NCBI GenBank assembly: GCA_028870845.1
Contig: JAGWOR010000004.1
Span: forward strand, 30,887-94,886
DNA: 64,000 bases
Source of the DNA: Gammaproteobacteria bacterium
GTDB taxonomy: Bacteria; Pseudomonadota; Gammaproteobacteria; Natronospirales; REEB76
Direction: 5' to 3'
The notes under the pieces are model-generated. The model was not told the origin of the DNA, made no database searches, and saw only the letters and a program-made list of their open reading frames with translations. The position numbers and the translations under genes are program-made. Within the stretch, counting starts at the first letter, position 1, and each line of letters starts with the position of its first letter. This document shows, in pieces, positions 24,206 through 32,977 of this stretch.

Positions 24206-26209
24206 ATGGCCGGTACACACACAGAGCTTCTGGGCGCAGTCGATATCGGCGCAGGCTGGCTCGCCATCGGCTTGCTGGGGCTGCTGCGCCCCCGCGGCAT
24301 GGCTTGGGTTGCCCGCATTCTATTCCCCCTCGGCTCGCTGCTCGGCATTGCGCTGGCCACTGCCGGGATCCTGGCTCTTAGCCATGGCGTCGAGACCTTG
24401 ATTCTGCCCTTCGGTCTGCCGGAGCTGCCCTTCCATTTGCGCCTGGATGCGCTCGCGGCGGTATTTCTAATACTCCTCGGCGCCACTGCCGCAGGCGTCT
24501 CTATTTTCGCCGCAGGCTACTTCCGCCCAGGGGAAGGCACTGCTCCCGGTCTGCTGGGCCTGCAATATCACGTGTTCCTGGCGAGCATGCTATTCGTGGT
24601 GCTCGCCGACGACGCGCTCGCTTTCATGATGGCCTGGGAGAGCATGGCACTGTCGTCGTATTTTCTGGTCACTTCCCAGCACCGCCTGCCGGAGATCCGT
24701 AAGGCCGGCTATCTATATCTACTGGTTGCCCACTTGGGAGCCGCAGCGATCGTGCTTAGCTTCGGTGTACTGCAAGGTGGCAGCTGGCAGTTCACGTTTG
24801 AAGCCATGCGTGCCGCGCAACTGAGCCCAGTATCGGCAAGCGTGGTTTTCTTTCTGTCGCTGTTCGGCTTCGGCGCCAAAGCGGGCATCGTGCCGCTGCA
24901 TGTATGGCTGCCGGAGGCGCATCCGGCTGCGCCCTCTCCGGTCTCGGCGCTCATGAGCGGGGTCATGCTAGAGATCGCGGTGTACGGCCTGCTGCGTATG
25001 AATCTGGATCTGCTGCACGGACAGGTCTGGTGGTGGGGCTTGGTCACGTTGGGATTGGGGCTGCTCACGGCGCTTTATGGGGTGCTATTTGCCGCGGTTC
25101 AAACCGATATGAAGCGGCTGCTGGCGTATTCCTCCATTGAGAACATCGGCATCATCTTTGTCGGCCTGGGGCTCACGCTCATATTCCGGGCATTTCACTT
25201 GCCGGCTTTTGCCGCGCTGGCGCTGGCCGCAACGCTTTACCACTGTCTGAATCATGCTTTCGCCAAAAGCCTGCTGTTTCTGGGAACCGGATCCGTGCTG
25301 CATGCCACCGGGGAGCGCAACCTGGGGCGTCTCGGCGGCTTGATTCACCGCATGCCCTGGGTCGCATGGCTGGCATTGGTGGGAACCCTGGCCATCGCCG
25401 GAATACCGCCGTTCAATGGTTTCGTATCGGAGTGGCTGCTATTGCAGTCCTTCCTGTTTACACCCTCCATACCCCATGAGTTCATCAATATGTTGCTGCC
25501 GCTCGGAGCTGCGGGCTTGACGCTGGCCGCCGCCTTGGCCGCCTATTTGATGGTGAAGTTTTACGGAATCATCTTTCTAGGCCAGCCGCGCGAGGCAAAA
25601 CTCGCACAAGCGCACGACTGCGGATGGCTTGAACGTATCGGTCTCCTGTGGCTGGCCGCGGGTTGCGTGCTGCTTGGCATTTTTCCCGCCCAAGTATTGG
25701 CCTTAATCAGTCACGCAACCCTGGAGTTGCTGCATGCCACGACGGCACCACCACTTTGGCACGGATTGCTGTTTGCGCCTGTCAGCCCGGAACGCGCCGC
25801 TTATAGCCCCGCCCTGTTCTTGTTCGGCATCGCTGCCCTTGTCTGTTTGGCCATGTTTATCGTGCGGATTGCTTACCACGGCCGCATCCGCCGTGCGCAT
25901 CCCTGGGGATGCGGCGGTTTTGCGTTAACGCCGAGAATGCAGGATACGAGCGAGGGTTTTGGCCAGCCCATCCGGCAGATTTTTGAACCGTTCTTCAGCA
26001 TGCGCCGCGAGCTTCCGTCCCCTTTCGATGCTGCGCCGCATTATCGGGTGCAAATCGAAGACCGGCTCTGGCGCTGGCTGTATGTACCGGTTGTATCGAT
26101 GGTACAGCGCATTGCGCGCGCTACGGGAGCGATCCAGCGCGGCCGCATCTCGTCTTATCTGCTTTACAGTTTTGTCACCCTGCTGGTACTGCTGATATGG
26201 GTACTGTGA
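24206..26209 (+). CDS. hyfB: Ehr/hydrogenase-4-like membrane subunit B (Mrp/NuoL-type antiporter family)
   Basis: 667 residues, strongly hydrophobic with about 16 membrane segments. It contains the proton-conducting membrane transporter domain: AWESMALSSYFLVTSQ, FGAKAGIVPLHVWLPEAHPA with the key Lys and His, LAYSSIENIGIIFVG, and CLNHAFAKSLLFLGTGSVLH. It is the HyfB/HycC equivalent, the proposed ion-translocating channel. No ribosome-binding site is visible. The ATG sits four bases after a 7-bp inverted repeat, which may limit translation. The last codons overlap the next gene by 13 bases. Confidence 0.88.
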   Translation: MAGTHTELLGAVDIGAGWLAIGLLGLLRPRGMAWVARILFPLGSLLGIALATAGILALSHGVETLILPFGLPELPFHLRLDALAAVFLILLGATAAGVSIFAAGYFRPGEGTAPGLLGLQYHVFLASMLFVVLADDALAFMMAWESMALSSYFLVTSQHRLPEIRKAGYLYLLVAHLGAAAIVLSFGVLQGGSWQFTFEAMRAAQLSPVSASVVFFLSLFGFGAKAGIVPLHVWLPEAHPAAPSPVSALMSGVMLEIAVYGLLRMNLDLLHGQVWWWGLVTLGLGLLTALYGVLFAAVQTDMKRLLAYSSIENIGIIFVGLGLTLIFRAFHLPAFAALALAATLYHCLNHAFAKSLLFLGTGSVLHATGERNLGRLGGLIHRMPWVAWLALVGTLAIAGIPPFNGFVSEWLLLQSFLFTPSIPHEFINMLLPLGAAGLTLAAALAAYLMVKFYGIIFLGQPREAKLAQAHDCGWLERIGLLWLAAGCVLLGIFPAQVLALISHATLELLHATTAPPLWHGLLFAPVSPERAAYSPALFLFGIAALVCLAMFIVRIAYHGRIRRAHPWGCGGFALTPRMQDTSEGFGQPIRQIFEPFFSMRRELPSPFDAAPHYRVQIEDRLWRWLYVPVVSMVQRIARATGAIQRGRISSYLLYSFVTLLVLLIWVL

Positions 26210-27156
26210 CGTTAACCGCGGTGCTGGCGCAAGGTACGGCGACCGTGATGGCGGTTCTCGCGGCGCCGCTGCTGCTCGGCTGGCTTAATCAGTGCCGCGC
26301 TTGGCTGCAAAACCGCAGCGGGCCGGGATTACTACAACCCTATCGTCAAATACGCAAGCTGTTTCACAAAGACGCCGTGATTGCGTCCAATGCCTCGCCG
26401 TTATTCCGGCTGGTTCCCTACGTGGAACTCGCATCCATGGCCCTGGCGGCCGCCATCATCCCCACGCTTTGGACGAGACTGCCTTTCGCAATCGCCGCCG
26501 ACAGCATCGCGTTGGTCGGACTGTTCGCGATGTCACGGTTGTTTCTGGCGCTGGCTGCCATGGACATCGGCACTGCATTCGGTTCGCTGGGCGCCCGCCG
26601 CGAGATGCTGGTGGGGTTCCTGGCGGAGCCCGCACTGCTCATGGTGTTTTTCACCACCTCGCTGATTGCCCACAGCACCTCGCTGCCCACCATCGCCGAT
26701 GGATTCGCCCACCAGCCCTTTGTGCTGTATCCGAGCCTGGCTTTTGCCTGCGTTGCCTTTCTCATGGTGCTGCTCGCGGAAAACGCCCGCATCCCGGTGG
26801 ATAATCCAACAACTCACCTGGAATTGACCATGATCCACGAAGCCACGGTGCTGGAATATTCCGCCCGGCATCTGGCCCTGATCGAGTGGTCCGCGGCGCT
26901 GAAACTGTTTAATTACGTGTGCATCGGGCTGGCGCTGTTTCTTCCCTGGGGGCTGGCGGAAAGGCCCACGGATCCCACCGGCCTGCTGCTGGCGGTACCG
27001 GCGCTGTTGCTCAAGCTCGCGGTGACGGGCTCGGGTCTTGCGCTGATCGAGACACTAAACGCCAAGATGCGCATCTTCCGCGCGCCCGAATTCCTAGCCA
27101 CGGCCTTTCTGCTAGCCATGCTCGGCCTGCTGGTACGGCTGCTGCTCGGGAGTTGA
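26197..27156 (+). CDS. hyfC: Ehr/hydrogenase-4-like membrane subunit C (NuoH family)
   Basis: 319 residues. It opens at ATG 26197 inside the end of hyfB (GTG 26206 is an alternative). NuoH-like features are RSGPGLLQPYRQIRKLFHKD, the conserved acidic loop ENARIPVDNPTTHLELTMIH, and EYSARHLALIEWSAALK. Seven or eight membrane segments are apparent. In group 4 hydrogenases and complex I this subunit links the peripheral arm near the proximal iron-sulfur cluster to the membrane channels. Its acidic loop is intact here, suggesting that coupling is retained. Confidence 0.9.
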   Translation: MGTVTLTAVLAQGTATVMAVLAAPLLLGWLNQCRAWLQNRSGPGLLQPYRQIRKLFHKDAVIASNASPLFRLVPYVELASMALAAAIIPTLWTRLPFAIAADSIALVGLFAMSRLFLALAAMDIGTAFGSLGARREMLVGFLAEPALLMVFFTTSLIAHSTSLPTIADGFAHQPFVLYPSLAFACVAFLMVLLAENARIPVDNPTTHLELTMIHEATVLEYSARHLALIEWSAALKLFNYVCIGLALFLPWGLAERPTDPTGLLLAVPALLLKLAVTGSGLALIETLNAKMRIFRAPEFLATAFLLAMLGLLVRLLLGS

Positions 27157-27160
27157 TGGC

Positions 27161-27820
27161 GTGACCAACCTGCCTCTGGAGCTCATCAATACCTGCGCAG
27201 CCCTGCTGCTGCTCTTGTCATTCGCAATGTTGTCACAACGACGTGTCCTCACGCAGGTGGATCTGTACGCCGCCCAGGGATTGGTGCTGGGGGTATCGAT
27301 CTTGATTACGGCCTGGAACACCCATCAGCCGCATTTGTACTATTCCGCCGGCCTGACTCTGCTGCTCAAGGTCCTGGTGCTGCCCTTTATCCTGCACCGG
27401 CTGATCCGCCGGCTGGATGCCATCTGGGAAACTGAGACGCTGCTTAACATGCCTAGCGTGCTGCTGATCGGCCTGCTGCTTGTGATGTTCGCTTTCGTCC
27501 TGGCGCAACCGATCTCGGAACTCGCCACCACGCTGACCCGCGGCACGCTCGGTATCGCACTCGCAGTCGTGATGCTGGCATTCCTGATGATGATTACGCG
27601 CCGCAAGGCCGTGACCCAGGTAGTGGGGTTCCTGGCAATGGAAAACGGACTGCTGTTTGCCGCCGCCAGCACCACCTACGGCATGCCAATGGTGGTGGAG
27701 CTCGGCGTTGGACTGGATGTGCTGGTGGGCATGTTCATTCTGGGCATCTTCCTGTTCCACATCCGTGAACAGTTCGAAAGCCTCGACCTCTCGCACCTGG
27801 AGTCCCTCAAGGAAGACTGA
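27161..27820 (+). CDS. hyfE: Ehr/hydrogenase-4-like membrane subunit E (HyfE)
   Basis: 219 residues, GTG start at 27161, four bases after the previous stop. It has about seven hydrophobic segments and is related to NuoK in its second half: GFLAMENGLLFAAASTTYGM holds the conserved membrane Glu, and MPMVVELGVGLDVLVGMFIL a second one. The length fits HyfE, which combines a NuoK-like unit with extra helices. It stands in the usual position between hyfC and hyfF. Confidence 0.88.
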   Translation: MTNLPLELINTCAALLLLLSFAMLSQRRVLTQVDLYAAQGLVLGVSILITAWNTHQPHLYYSAGLTLLLKVLVLPFILHRLIRRLDAIWETETLLNMPSVLLIGLLLVMFAFVLAQPISELATTLTRGTLGIALAVVMLAFLMMITRRKAVTQVVGFLAMENGLLFAAASTTYGMPMVVELGVGLDVLVGMFILGIFLFHIREQFESLDLSHLESLKED

Positions 27821-27821
27821 A

Positions 27822-29273
27822 ATGGCGATGCTGCTGTTACTTGCAATCCCTCTGGCGGGGGCATTGTTCCTGGGCTTAACCGGTAACCGGCGCTGGGCGC
27901 CAGAGGGCAATGCCCTGATCAGTGCTGCCACCCTGGTTGCCGCCATTTGGCTCACGGGGAGTGTGGACGCAAAAGGCACTGTATTTTTTCTGGGGGGGCA
28001 ATTCTTCGTGGACTCCTTCAGCGTGTTTCTGGTGGCGCTCACGGCTCTCATCGGGTTTACCACCGCACTGTTTTCGCGCTCCTACATGCGAGTGGAAGTG
28101 CAACATGCACGCATCGGTGGCGGGCGGATGCGCCTTTACCTGGGTCTGTATCAACTATTCATCTTCACCATGCTGCTAGCGCTCACCAGCAACAACCTGG
28201 GCATTCTGTGGGTGGCCATGGAGGGGGCCACATTGGCCACCGTGCTCCTGGTTTCCCTGTACCACACGGCCGCGGGCATCGAAGCCGCATGGAAATACTT
28301 CATCTTGTGCGGCGTGGGTATCGCGCTGGCGCTGTTCGGAACTGTGCTGATGTACTTTGCCGCCAGCAAACTGCTCGGCAGCCAGGGCACCAACGCATTG
28401 CTGTGGACCCAGCTTGAGCAGGTCCGTGGCCAGCTCGACGCCAGAGTGCTGTCGCTCGCCTTCGTGTTTCTATTGGTCGGGTACGGCACCAAGGTCGGCC
28501 TCGCCCCGTTGCACAACTGGCTGCCGGACGCGCATGCCGAAGGTCCGGCGCCGGTCTCCGCCGTGCTATCGGGTCTGCTGCTGAATGTGGCCTTGTACGC
28601 AGTAGTCCGCTGTAAGGTGCTGGTCGCGGGTGCGGCACACTCGGCACTCGCTGGCAACCTGATGATGGGTTTCGGGTTATTGACGATGACACTTGCAGCC
28701 TTTCTCTTATGGAGGCAAAAGGATATCAAGCGGTTATTTGCCTATTCGTCAGTGGAACATATGGGAATCGCCACCTTTGCTTTCGGAATGGGCGGGCCGG
28801 TGGCCAATTTCGCAGCGCTCCTGCACATGACCGTGCATTCCCTGACCAAGTCCTCGCTGTTTTTCACAGCCGGCGAAGCGGCGCAGAAAACCGGCACGCA
28901 GCTCATGGAGAAAATCCGCAGCCTGCTCACCCTGAGTCCGTCAACCGGCTGGGCACTCATGCTCGGGACATTGGCCATCCTTGGCATGCCTCCCTTCGGC
29001 GTATTCACCAGCGAGTTCCTGATCCTGATAACCGCCGTGCGGGATCATCCCTGGTCAACCCCGTTCCTATTGCTTGCCTTGGCAGTGGCATTCAGCGCGA
29101 TATTTTTCCGCGTGCAGGCCATGGTATTTGGTGAATCGCCACCGTCACAACTATCTCCCCGTTCGTCACTGGTGCCAACCTTTGTCCATCTGGGCTTGGT
29201 GCTGATGCTCGGAGTCTACATCCCTCTGCATCTTGCACAGTGGTATAACGCCGCGGCACAGCTTCTCGGTTAA
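27822..29273 (+). CDS. hyfF: Ehr/hydrogenase-4-like membrane subunit F (NuoN/Mrp-type)
   Basis: 483 residues from ATG 27822, one base after the hyfE stop. An upstream extension in this frame would lie wholly inside hyfE. The transporter domain features are WVAMEGATLATVLLVSLYHT, GYGTKVGLAPLHNWLPDAHA with the key Lys, FAYSSVEHMGIATFAFGMGG, and HMTVHSLTKSSLFFTAGEAA. It is a second antiporter-like subunit next to hyfB, so the complex has two potential ion channels. No HyfD-like third copy is present. Confidence 0.9.
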   Translation: MAMLLLLAIPLAGALFLGLTGNRRWAPEGNALISAATLVAAIWLTGSVDAKGTVFFLGGQFFVDSFSVFLVALTALIGFTTALFSRSYMRVEVQHARIGGGRMRLYLGLYQLFIFTMLLALTSNNLGILWVAMEGATLATVLLVSLYHTAAGIEAAWKYFILCGVGIALALFGTVLMYFAASKLLGSQGTNALLWTQLEQVRGQLDARVLSLAFVFLLVGYGTKVGLAPLHNWLPDAHAEGPAPVSAVLSGLLLNVALYAVVRCKVLVAGAAHSALAGNLMMGFGLLTMTLAAFLLWRQKDIKRLFAYSSVEHMGIATFAFGMGGPVANFAALLHMTVHSLTKSSLFFTAGEAAQKTGTQLMEKIRSLLTLSPSTGWALMLGTLAILGMPPFGVFTSEFLILITAVRDHPWSTPFLLLALAVAFSAIFFRVQAMVFGESPPSQLSPRSSLVPTFVHLGLVLMLGVYIPLHLAQWYNAAAQLLG

Positions 29274-29277
29274 CCTC

Positions 29278-30822
29278 ATGAAGCAGAGTCAAACAGGGAT
29301 CTCCATACAGCCGCTCCCGGGCGCGGCAGCTGTGCGGTATGCATGCGTCAGTGCTACAGACCTGCGTAAGATATGTGAGGAGACTGGTGCTGCAAAAGGC
29401 ACATTGCAGTCAATCTGGGCGTGCGATGAGCGTGACCGCGATGGGGGTTTTCGGCTTTGGGTTGCCCTGGCCGATTCATACGGTCTGTTATTGCTGGAAT
29501 TGCCCATGACTGCAGAAAATCCAGAATATCCTGATGTTTCCGATCTGTTTCCGGCAGCCGTGCGGTTACAACGGGCAAATCGAGATCTTTTTGGTGTACG
29601 GGTAAACGGCGGCGATTACCGCCCCTGGCTGCGACATGCTGCATGGCCGGAAGACGTATTTCCGCTACGTCGGGATCATCCCGCCGACACGGTCTATCCC
29701 GAAGAAGCTGACCGCTACCCATTCGTGCGCGTCACGGGAGAAGGTGTGCACGAAATCGCTGTGGGTCCGGTACATGCGGGCACCATCGAACCTGGTCACT
29801 TCCGCTTCTCTGTGGTGGGGGAGAAGGTGCTGCGCCTCGAAGAACGGTTAGGCTACGTTCACAAAGGCATCGAGAAGCGCTTTGAATCATTTGCGATATT
29901 CGAAGGTCAGCGCTTGGCAGCGCGGGTTTCCGGCGACACCGCCGTTGCCTTTTCTTGGGCCTATTGCATGGCACTCGAAGGGTTATGCGGGACTTTGCCA
30001 AATCAACGCGCTCTCTGGCTGCGCGCCCTTCTCCTCGAGCGGGAACGCCTGGCCAATCATCTCGGTGACCTGGGTGCGCTAGGCAATGACGCTGGGTTTG
30101 CCATGGGTCTCGTGCAGTTCTCGCGGCTTAAGGAAGATCTGCTGCGCACGAACGCCCGCATATTCGGTGCGCGTTACCCAATGGATGCCGTACTCCCGGG
30201 CGGTGTGGCTGTGGACTTGTCAAATTCGGGACGGCGGGAACTGCTGAACGCACTTACGCCACTGGAAAATGAAATCGCCGTTCTGCAGGGGATCTATGCC
30301 GACCATTCAGGATTGCAGGACCGGTTCGTAGGTACCGGACGCATCACGTCCGCGCTCGCTGTGCAACTGGGTCTTCAAGGACTCGCTGGCCGCGCCAGTG
30401 GACAAGCTGGTGACCTACGGTGCGACCATCCTTGCGCTCCATATGATCAGCTTGGTGTCCGGCGAGTCATACTCACGGCAGGAGATGTGGCTGCGCGAGT
30501 TGCGGTGCGATTCGCAGAAGCCCAGGAGAGCATGCGTCTTTGCCGGCTGATCCTGGAGGGTCTTCCATCGGGCGAGCTTCTGGTTCCGTTGCAGGAGCCG
30601 GCCATTAATAGACCGGGGATCGGCTGGGTCGAGGGCTGGCGCGGACCGGTGATGGTATTTCTCCAGGCCACGAGTGACGGACGCATACGCCGCTGCCATC
30701 CTCACGATCCTTCCTGGCAAAACTGGCCGGTCTTGGAACACGCGATCATCGGGAACATCGTTCCGGATTTCCCATTGATCAATAAATCATTCAACCTGTC
30801 CTACAGCGGTGTGGATCTATAA
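29278..30822 (+). CDS. hyfG: Ehr-type catalytic-arm subunit (fused NuoC/NuoD-like) lacking the NiFe cysteines
   Basis: 514 residues from ATG 29278 (MKQSQTGISIQPLPG). The N-terminal 130 residues are a 30-kDa (NuoC-like) domain with DLFPAAVRLQRANRDLFGV. The rest is a 49-kDa large-subunit domain starting near IAVGPVHAGTIEPGHFRFSV. In [NiFe] hydrogenases four cysteines in RxCGxC and DPCxxC hold nickel. Here the first motif reads RVSGDT (R216-T221), and the C-terminus ends NKSFNLSYSGVDL with no cysteine. So no NiFe centre can form, and hydrogen is not the substrate. This loss defines energy-converting hydrogenase-related (Ehr) complexes. Confidence 0.88.
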   Translation: MKQSQTGISIQPLPGAAAVRYACVSATDLRKICEETGAAKGTLQSIWACDERDRDGGFRLWVALADSYGLLLLELPMTAENPEYPDVSDLFPAAVRLQRANRDLFGVRVNGGDYRPWLRHAAWPEDVFPLRRDHPADTVYPEEADRYPFVRVTGEGVHEIAVGPVHAGTIEPGHFRFSVVGEKVLRLEERLGYVHKGIEKRFESFAIFEGQRLAARVSGDTAVAFSWAYCMALEGLCGTLPNQRALWLRALLLERERLANHLGDLGALGNDAGFAMGLVQFSRLKEDLLRTNARIFGARYPMDAVLPGGVAVDLSNSGRRELLNALTPLENEIAVLQGIYADHSGLQDRFVGTGRITSALAVQLGLQGLAGRASGQAGDLRCDHPCAPYDQLGVRRVILTAGDVAARVAVRFAEAQESMRLCRLILEGLPSGELLVPLQEPAINRPGIGWVEGWRGPVMVFLQATSDGRIRRCHPHDPSWQNWPVLEHAIIGNIVPDFPLINKSFNLSYSGVDL

Positions 30823-30837
30823 AGGAATTCCCAAACA

Positions 30838-31359
30838 ATGTTCCGCACTATAAAACAGATTGCACGCGTGGGGATCATTACTGAAACCGCAAAGCTATCT
30901 GGCGCAACCCTTAAACATTACACAACCTTACAGAGGGATATCTATTCGGTATTCGGCAGGGCACTCGGTGTGCGGCACGTAGACGCGGGATCCTGCAATG
31001 GCTGCGAACTTGAAATCCACGCACTCAATAATGCCTATTACAACCTCGAAGGTTTAGGCATCCGCTTCGTCGCCAGTCCGCGCCAGGCCGATCTGCTTCT
31101 TGTCACCGGGCCGGTATCACGCAATATGCTGGCTGCATTGCACCAAACCCATGATGCCATGCCAGAACCAAAATGGGTGGTGGCTGTGGGCGCCTGCGGG
31201 ATTGATGGCGGTATCTTCGGCCGCAACTATGCAAGCGCCGGGGGTGTTGATGCTGTTATCCCGGTGGACGCCTGGGTGCCAGGCTGCCCGCCGCAGCCTG
31301 AAGCCATACTAGAGGGAATCCTGGCCGCCCTGGTAAAACCAAATGCGCATACGGGTTGA
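30838..31359 (+). CDS. hyfI: Ehr/hydrogenase-4-like small subunit I (NuoB family)
   Basis: 173 residues, ATG 30838 with AAGGAA upstream. The four ligands of the proximal [4Fe-4S] cluster are all present: CNGCE, VGACG and PGCPPQPEAILEG. Thus the small subunit should still carry electrons even though the partner large subunit has no nickel site. It is the last gene of the six-gene operon. No ferredoxin-like HyfA/HyfH subunit is encoded in the cluster, so the electron donor or acceptor is unknown. Confidence 0.9.
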   Translation: MFRTIKQIARVGIITETAKLSGATLKHYTTLQRDIYSVFGRALGVRHVDAGSCNGCELEIHALNNAYYNLEGLGIRFVASPRQADLLLVTGPVSRNMLAALHQTHDAMPEPKWVVAVGACGIDGGIFGRNYASAGGVDAVIPVDAWVPGCPPQPEAILEGILAALVKPNAHTG

Positions 31360-31491
31360 TTTGATAATGGACCATATCGGCTTGGCCTCAGGCTGAGCAA
31401 ACTACCGATCAGCATGACGTTCGATTCCGCCCAGACAAACGCAGACCATTCTGCAATGGCTTCACACACAGTCTGTTGAAATAATTTAAGG

Positions 31492-31567
<76 letters not shown>

Positions 31568-31606
31568 AGAATTGATTACTGGGAAAACGGAACTACGAGG
31601 GGCGTT

Positions 31607-31635
31607 ATTAGACCGGCCTGCCGCTGCCGGGTCAA
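31607..31635 (-). promoter_or_regulatory. Promoter of tRNA-Phe
   Basis: On the minus strand, TTGACC (31635-31630), 17 bases, TCTAAT (31612-31607). A GC-rich stretch (AACGCCCC) follows, as in stringently controlled stable-RNA promoters. The start point would be about 33 bases before the tRNA. Confidence 0.6.
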
Positions 31636-31650
31636 GGGTCCGCGAGGATT

Positions 31651-31679
31651 TTGACAGAGTTGCATTGGACGACTAGGCT
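31651..31679 (+). promoter_or_regulatory. Promoter of the egtBD operon
   Basis: A perfect TTGACA (31651-31656), 17 bases, TAGGCT (31674-31679). The start point near 31686 leaves a leader of only about 13 bases before the first ATG at 31699 (25 before the ATG at 31711). Confidence 0.45.
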
Positions 31680-31698
31680 TCAGTGACGCCCCTCGCCG

Positions 31699-32976
31699 AT
31701 GCATGGATTTATGCATATTGTCCCAGACTCACAGCCGCTGCAGGCCGAGGACACGCCCACGCTGGCGGACCGCTACCGGGCGGTGCGCGAACTGAGCGTG
31801 GATTTGTGCCGGACGCTGACTCCCGAAGATTTCACGGTGCAGAGCATGCCGGATGCCAGCCCGGCGAAATGGCACCTGGCCCACACCAGCTGGTTTTTTG
31901 AGCAATTTCTGCTGCAGCCTTATCTCAAGGACTATCGGCCGTTCCATCCACAGTTCAATTTTCTGTTCAACTCCTACTATTACTCCATGGGCGGCATGCA
32001 TCCGCGGTCACAGCGCGGCCTGATCACCCGCCCCGGTACCGCCCAGGTTATGGAATACCGTGCCCACGTGGATCGGCACATGCGGAAATTGCTTAAGTCA
32101 GGCGCAGAGGTAGCGGAACTGGCGTTTTTGACCAGCCTTGGTCTGAACCACGAACAGCAGCATCAGGAACTGCTGCTCATGGACATCAAGCACCTGTTCT
32201 CCTGCAATCCGCTCAAACCCGCCTGGCGCGAACTGCCTTTAGTCGCGGACACCACAGCCGCACAGCTGAAATTCATCTCCCGTCCAGAAGCAATGTCCAA
32301 AATTGGCCATGACGGCAAAGGGTTTGCCTTTGACAATGAAACCCCGCGACACCGGGTTTTCATCCAGGCCTACAGCCTGGCGAACCGCCTGACTACCAAT
32401 GCCGAATATCTGGAATTCATCCGTGCCGGCGGTTACATAACCTCCTCCCTGTGGCTTGCTGACGGCTGGGCCACAATCCAGCGCGAAGCTTGGAATCGCC
32501 CGCTGTACTGGCATCAGGACCTGGATCGGGAATTCACCCTGGCTGGCGAGCGAGAAATTGTTTGGCACGCGCCGGTGTGTCATTTGAGCTTTTACGAGGC
32601 CGATGCCTTCGCCCGCTGGGCCGACGCGCGCCTGCCCACGGAAGCGGAATGGGAAAGTTTCGCCGCCGACCAGCCGCTGGCGGGTAACTTCCTGGATAGC
32701 GGCGACTTCCAGCCGCTGCCCGCGGCAGTCGGAGCCAGCCAGCTTTTCGGCGATGTTTGGGAATGGACAGCCAGCAGCTATGCGCCCTACCCGGGATTCA
32801 AGCCGCTGGCCGGTTCCCTGGGCGAATACAACGGCAAGTTCATGTCCAGTCAGGTGATATTGCGCGGCGGTTGCTGCGTCACGCCACACGGACATGTACG
32901 CGCCAGTTACCGCAACTTCTTTTATCCACAGCAGCGCTGGCAATTCGCCGGCATACGGCTCGCTCGGGATAAATGA
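31699..32976 (+). CDS. egtB: Ergothioneine biosynthesis protein EgtB (iron-dependent sulfoxide synthase)
   Basis: 425 residues. It joins an N-terminal DinB-like helical domain to a C-terminal formylglycine-generating-enzyme-type domain. Iron ligands are likely the His of WHLAHTSWFFEQFLLQPY and the two His of LNHEQQHQELLLMDIKHLF. The FGE part shows EFIRAGGYITSSLWLADGW, RLPTEAEWE, GDVWEWTASSY and VILRGGCCVTPHGHVRASYR. The enzyme couples the sulfur of cysteine or gamma-glutamylcysteine to trimethylhistidine. The next gene, two bases away, supplies the trimethylhistidine. No EgtA, EgtC or EgtE gene is nearby, as in two-gene egtB-egtD pathways. Confidence 0.92.
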   Translation: MHGFMHIVPDSQPLQAEDTPTLADRYRAVRELSVDLCRTLTPEDFTVQSMPDASPAKWHLAHTSWFFEQFLLQPYLKDYRPFHPQFNFLFNSYYYSMGGMHPRSQRGLITRPGTAQVMEYRAHVDRHMRKLLKSGAEVAELAFLTSLGLNHEQQHQELLLMDIKHLFSCNPLKPAWRELPLVADTTAAQLKFISRPEAMSKIGHDGKGFAFDNETPRHRVFIQAYSLANRLTTNAEYLEFIRAGGYITSSLWLADGWATIQREAWNRPLYWHQDLDREFTLAGEREIVWHAPVCHLSFYEADAFARWADARLPTEAEWESFAADQPLAGNFLDSGDFQPLPAAVGASQLFGDVWEWTASSYAPYPGFKPLAGSLGEYNGKFMSSQVILRGGCCVTPHGHVRASYRNFFYPQQRWQFAGIRLARDK

Positions 32977-32977
32977 T

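Noticed and set aside
24206..31359. Functional group 4 [NiFe] hydrogenase
   Set aside because: The large subunit lacks all nickel-ligand cysteines, and no hydrogenase maturation genes are present in the window.
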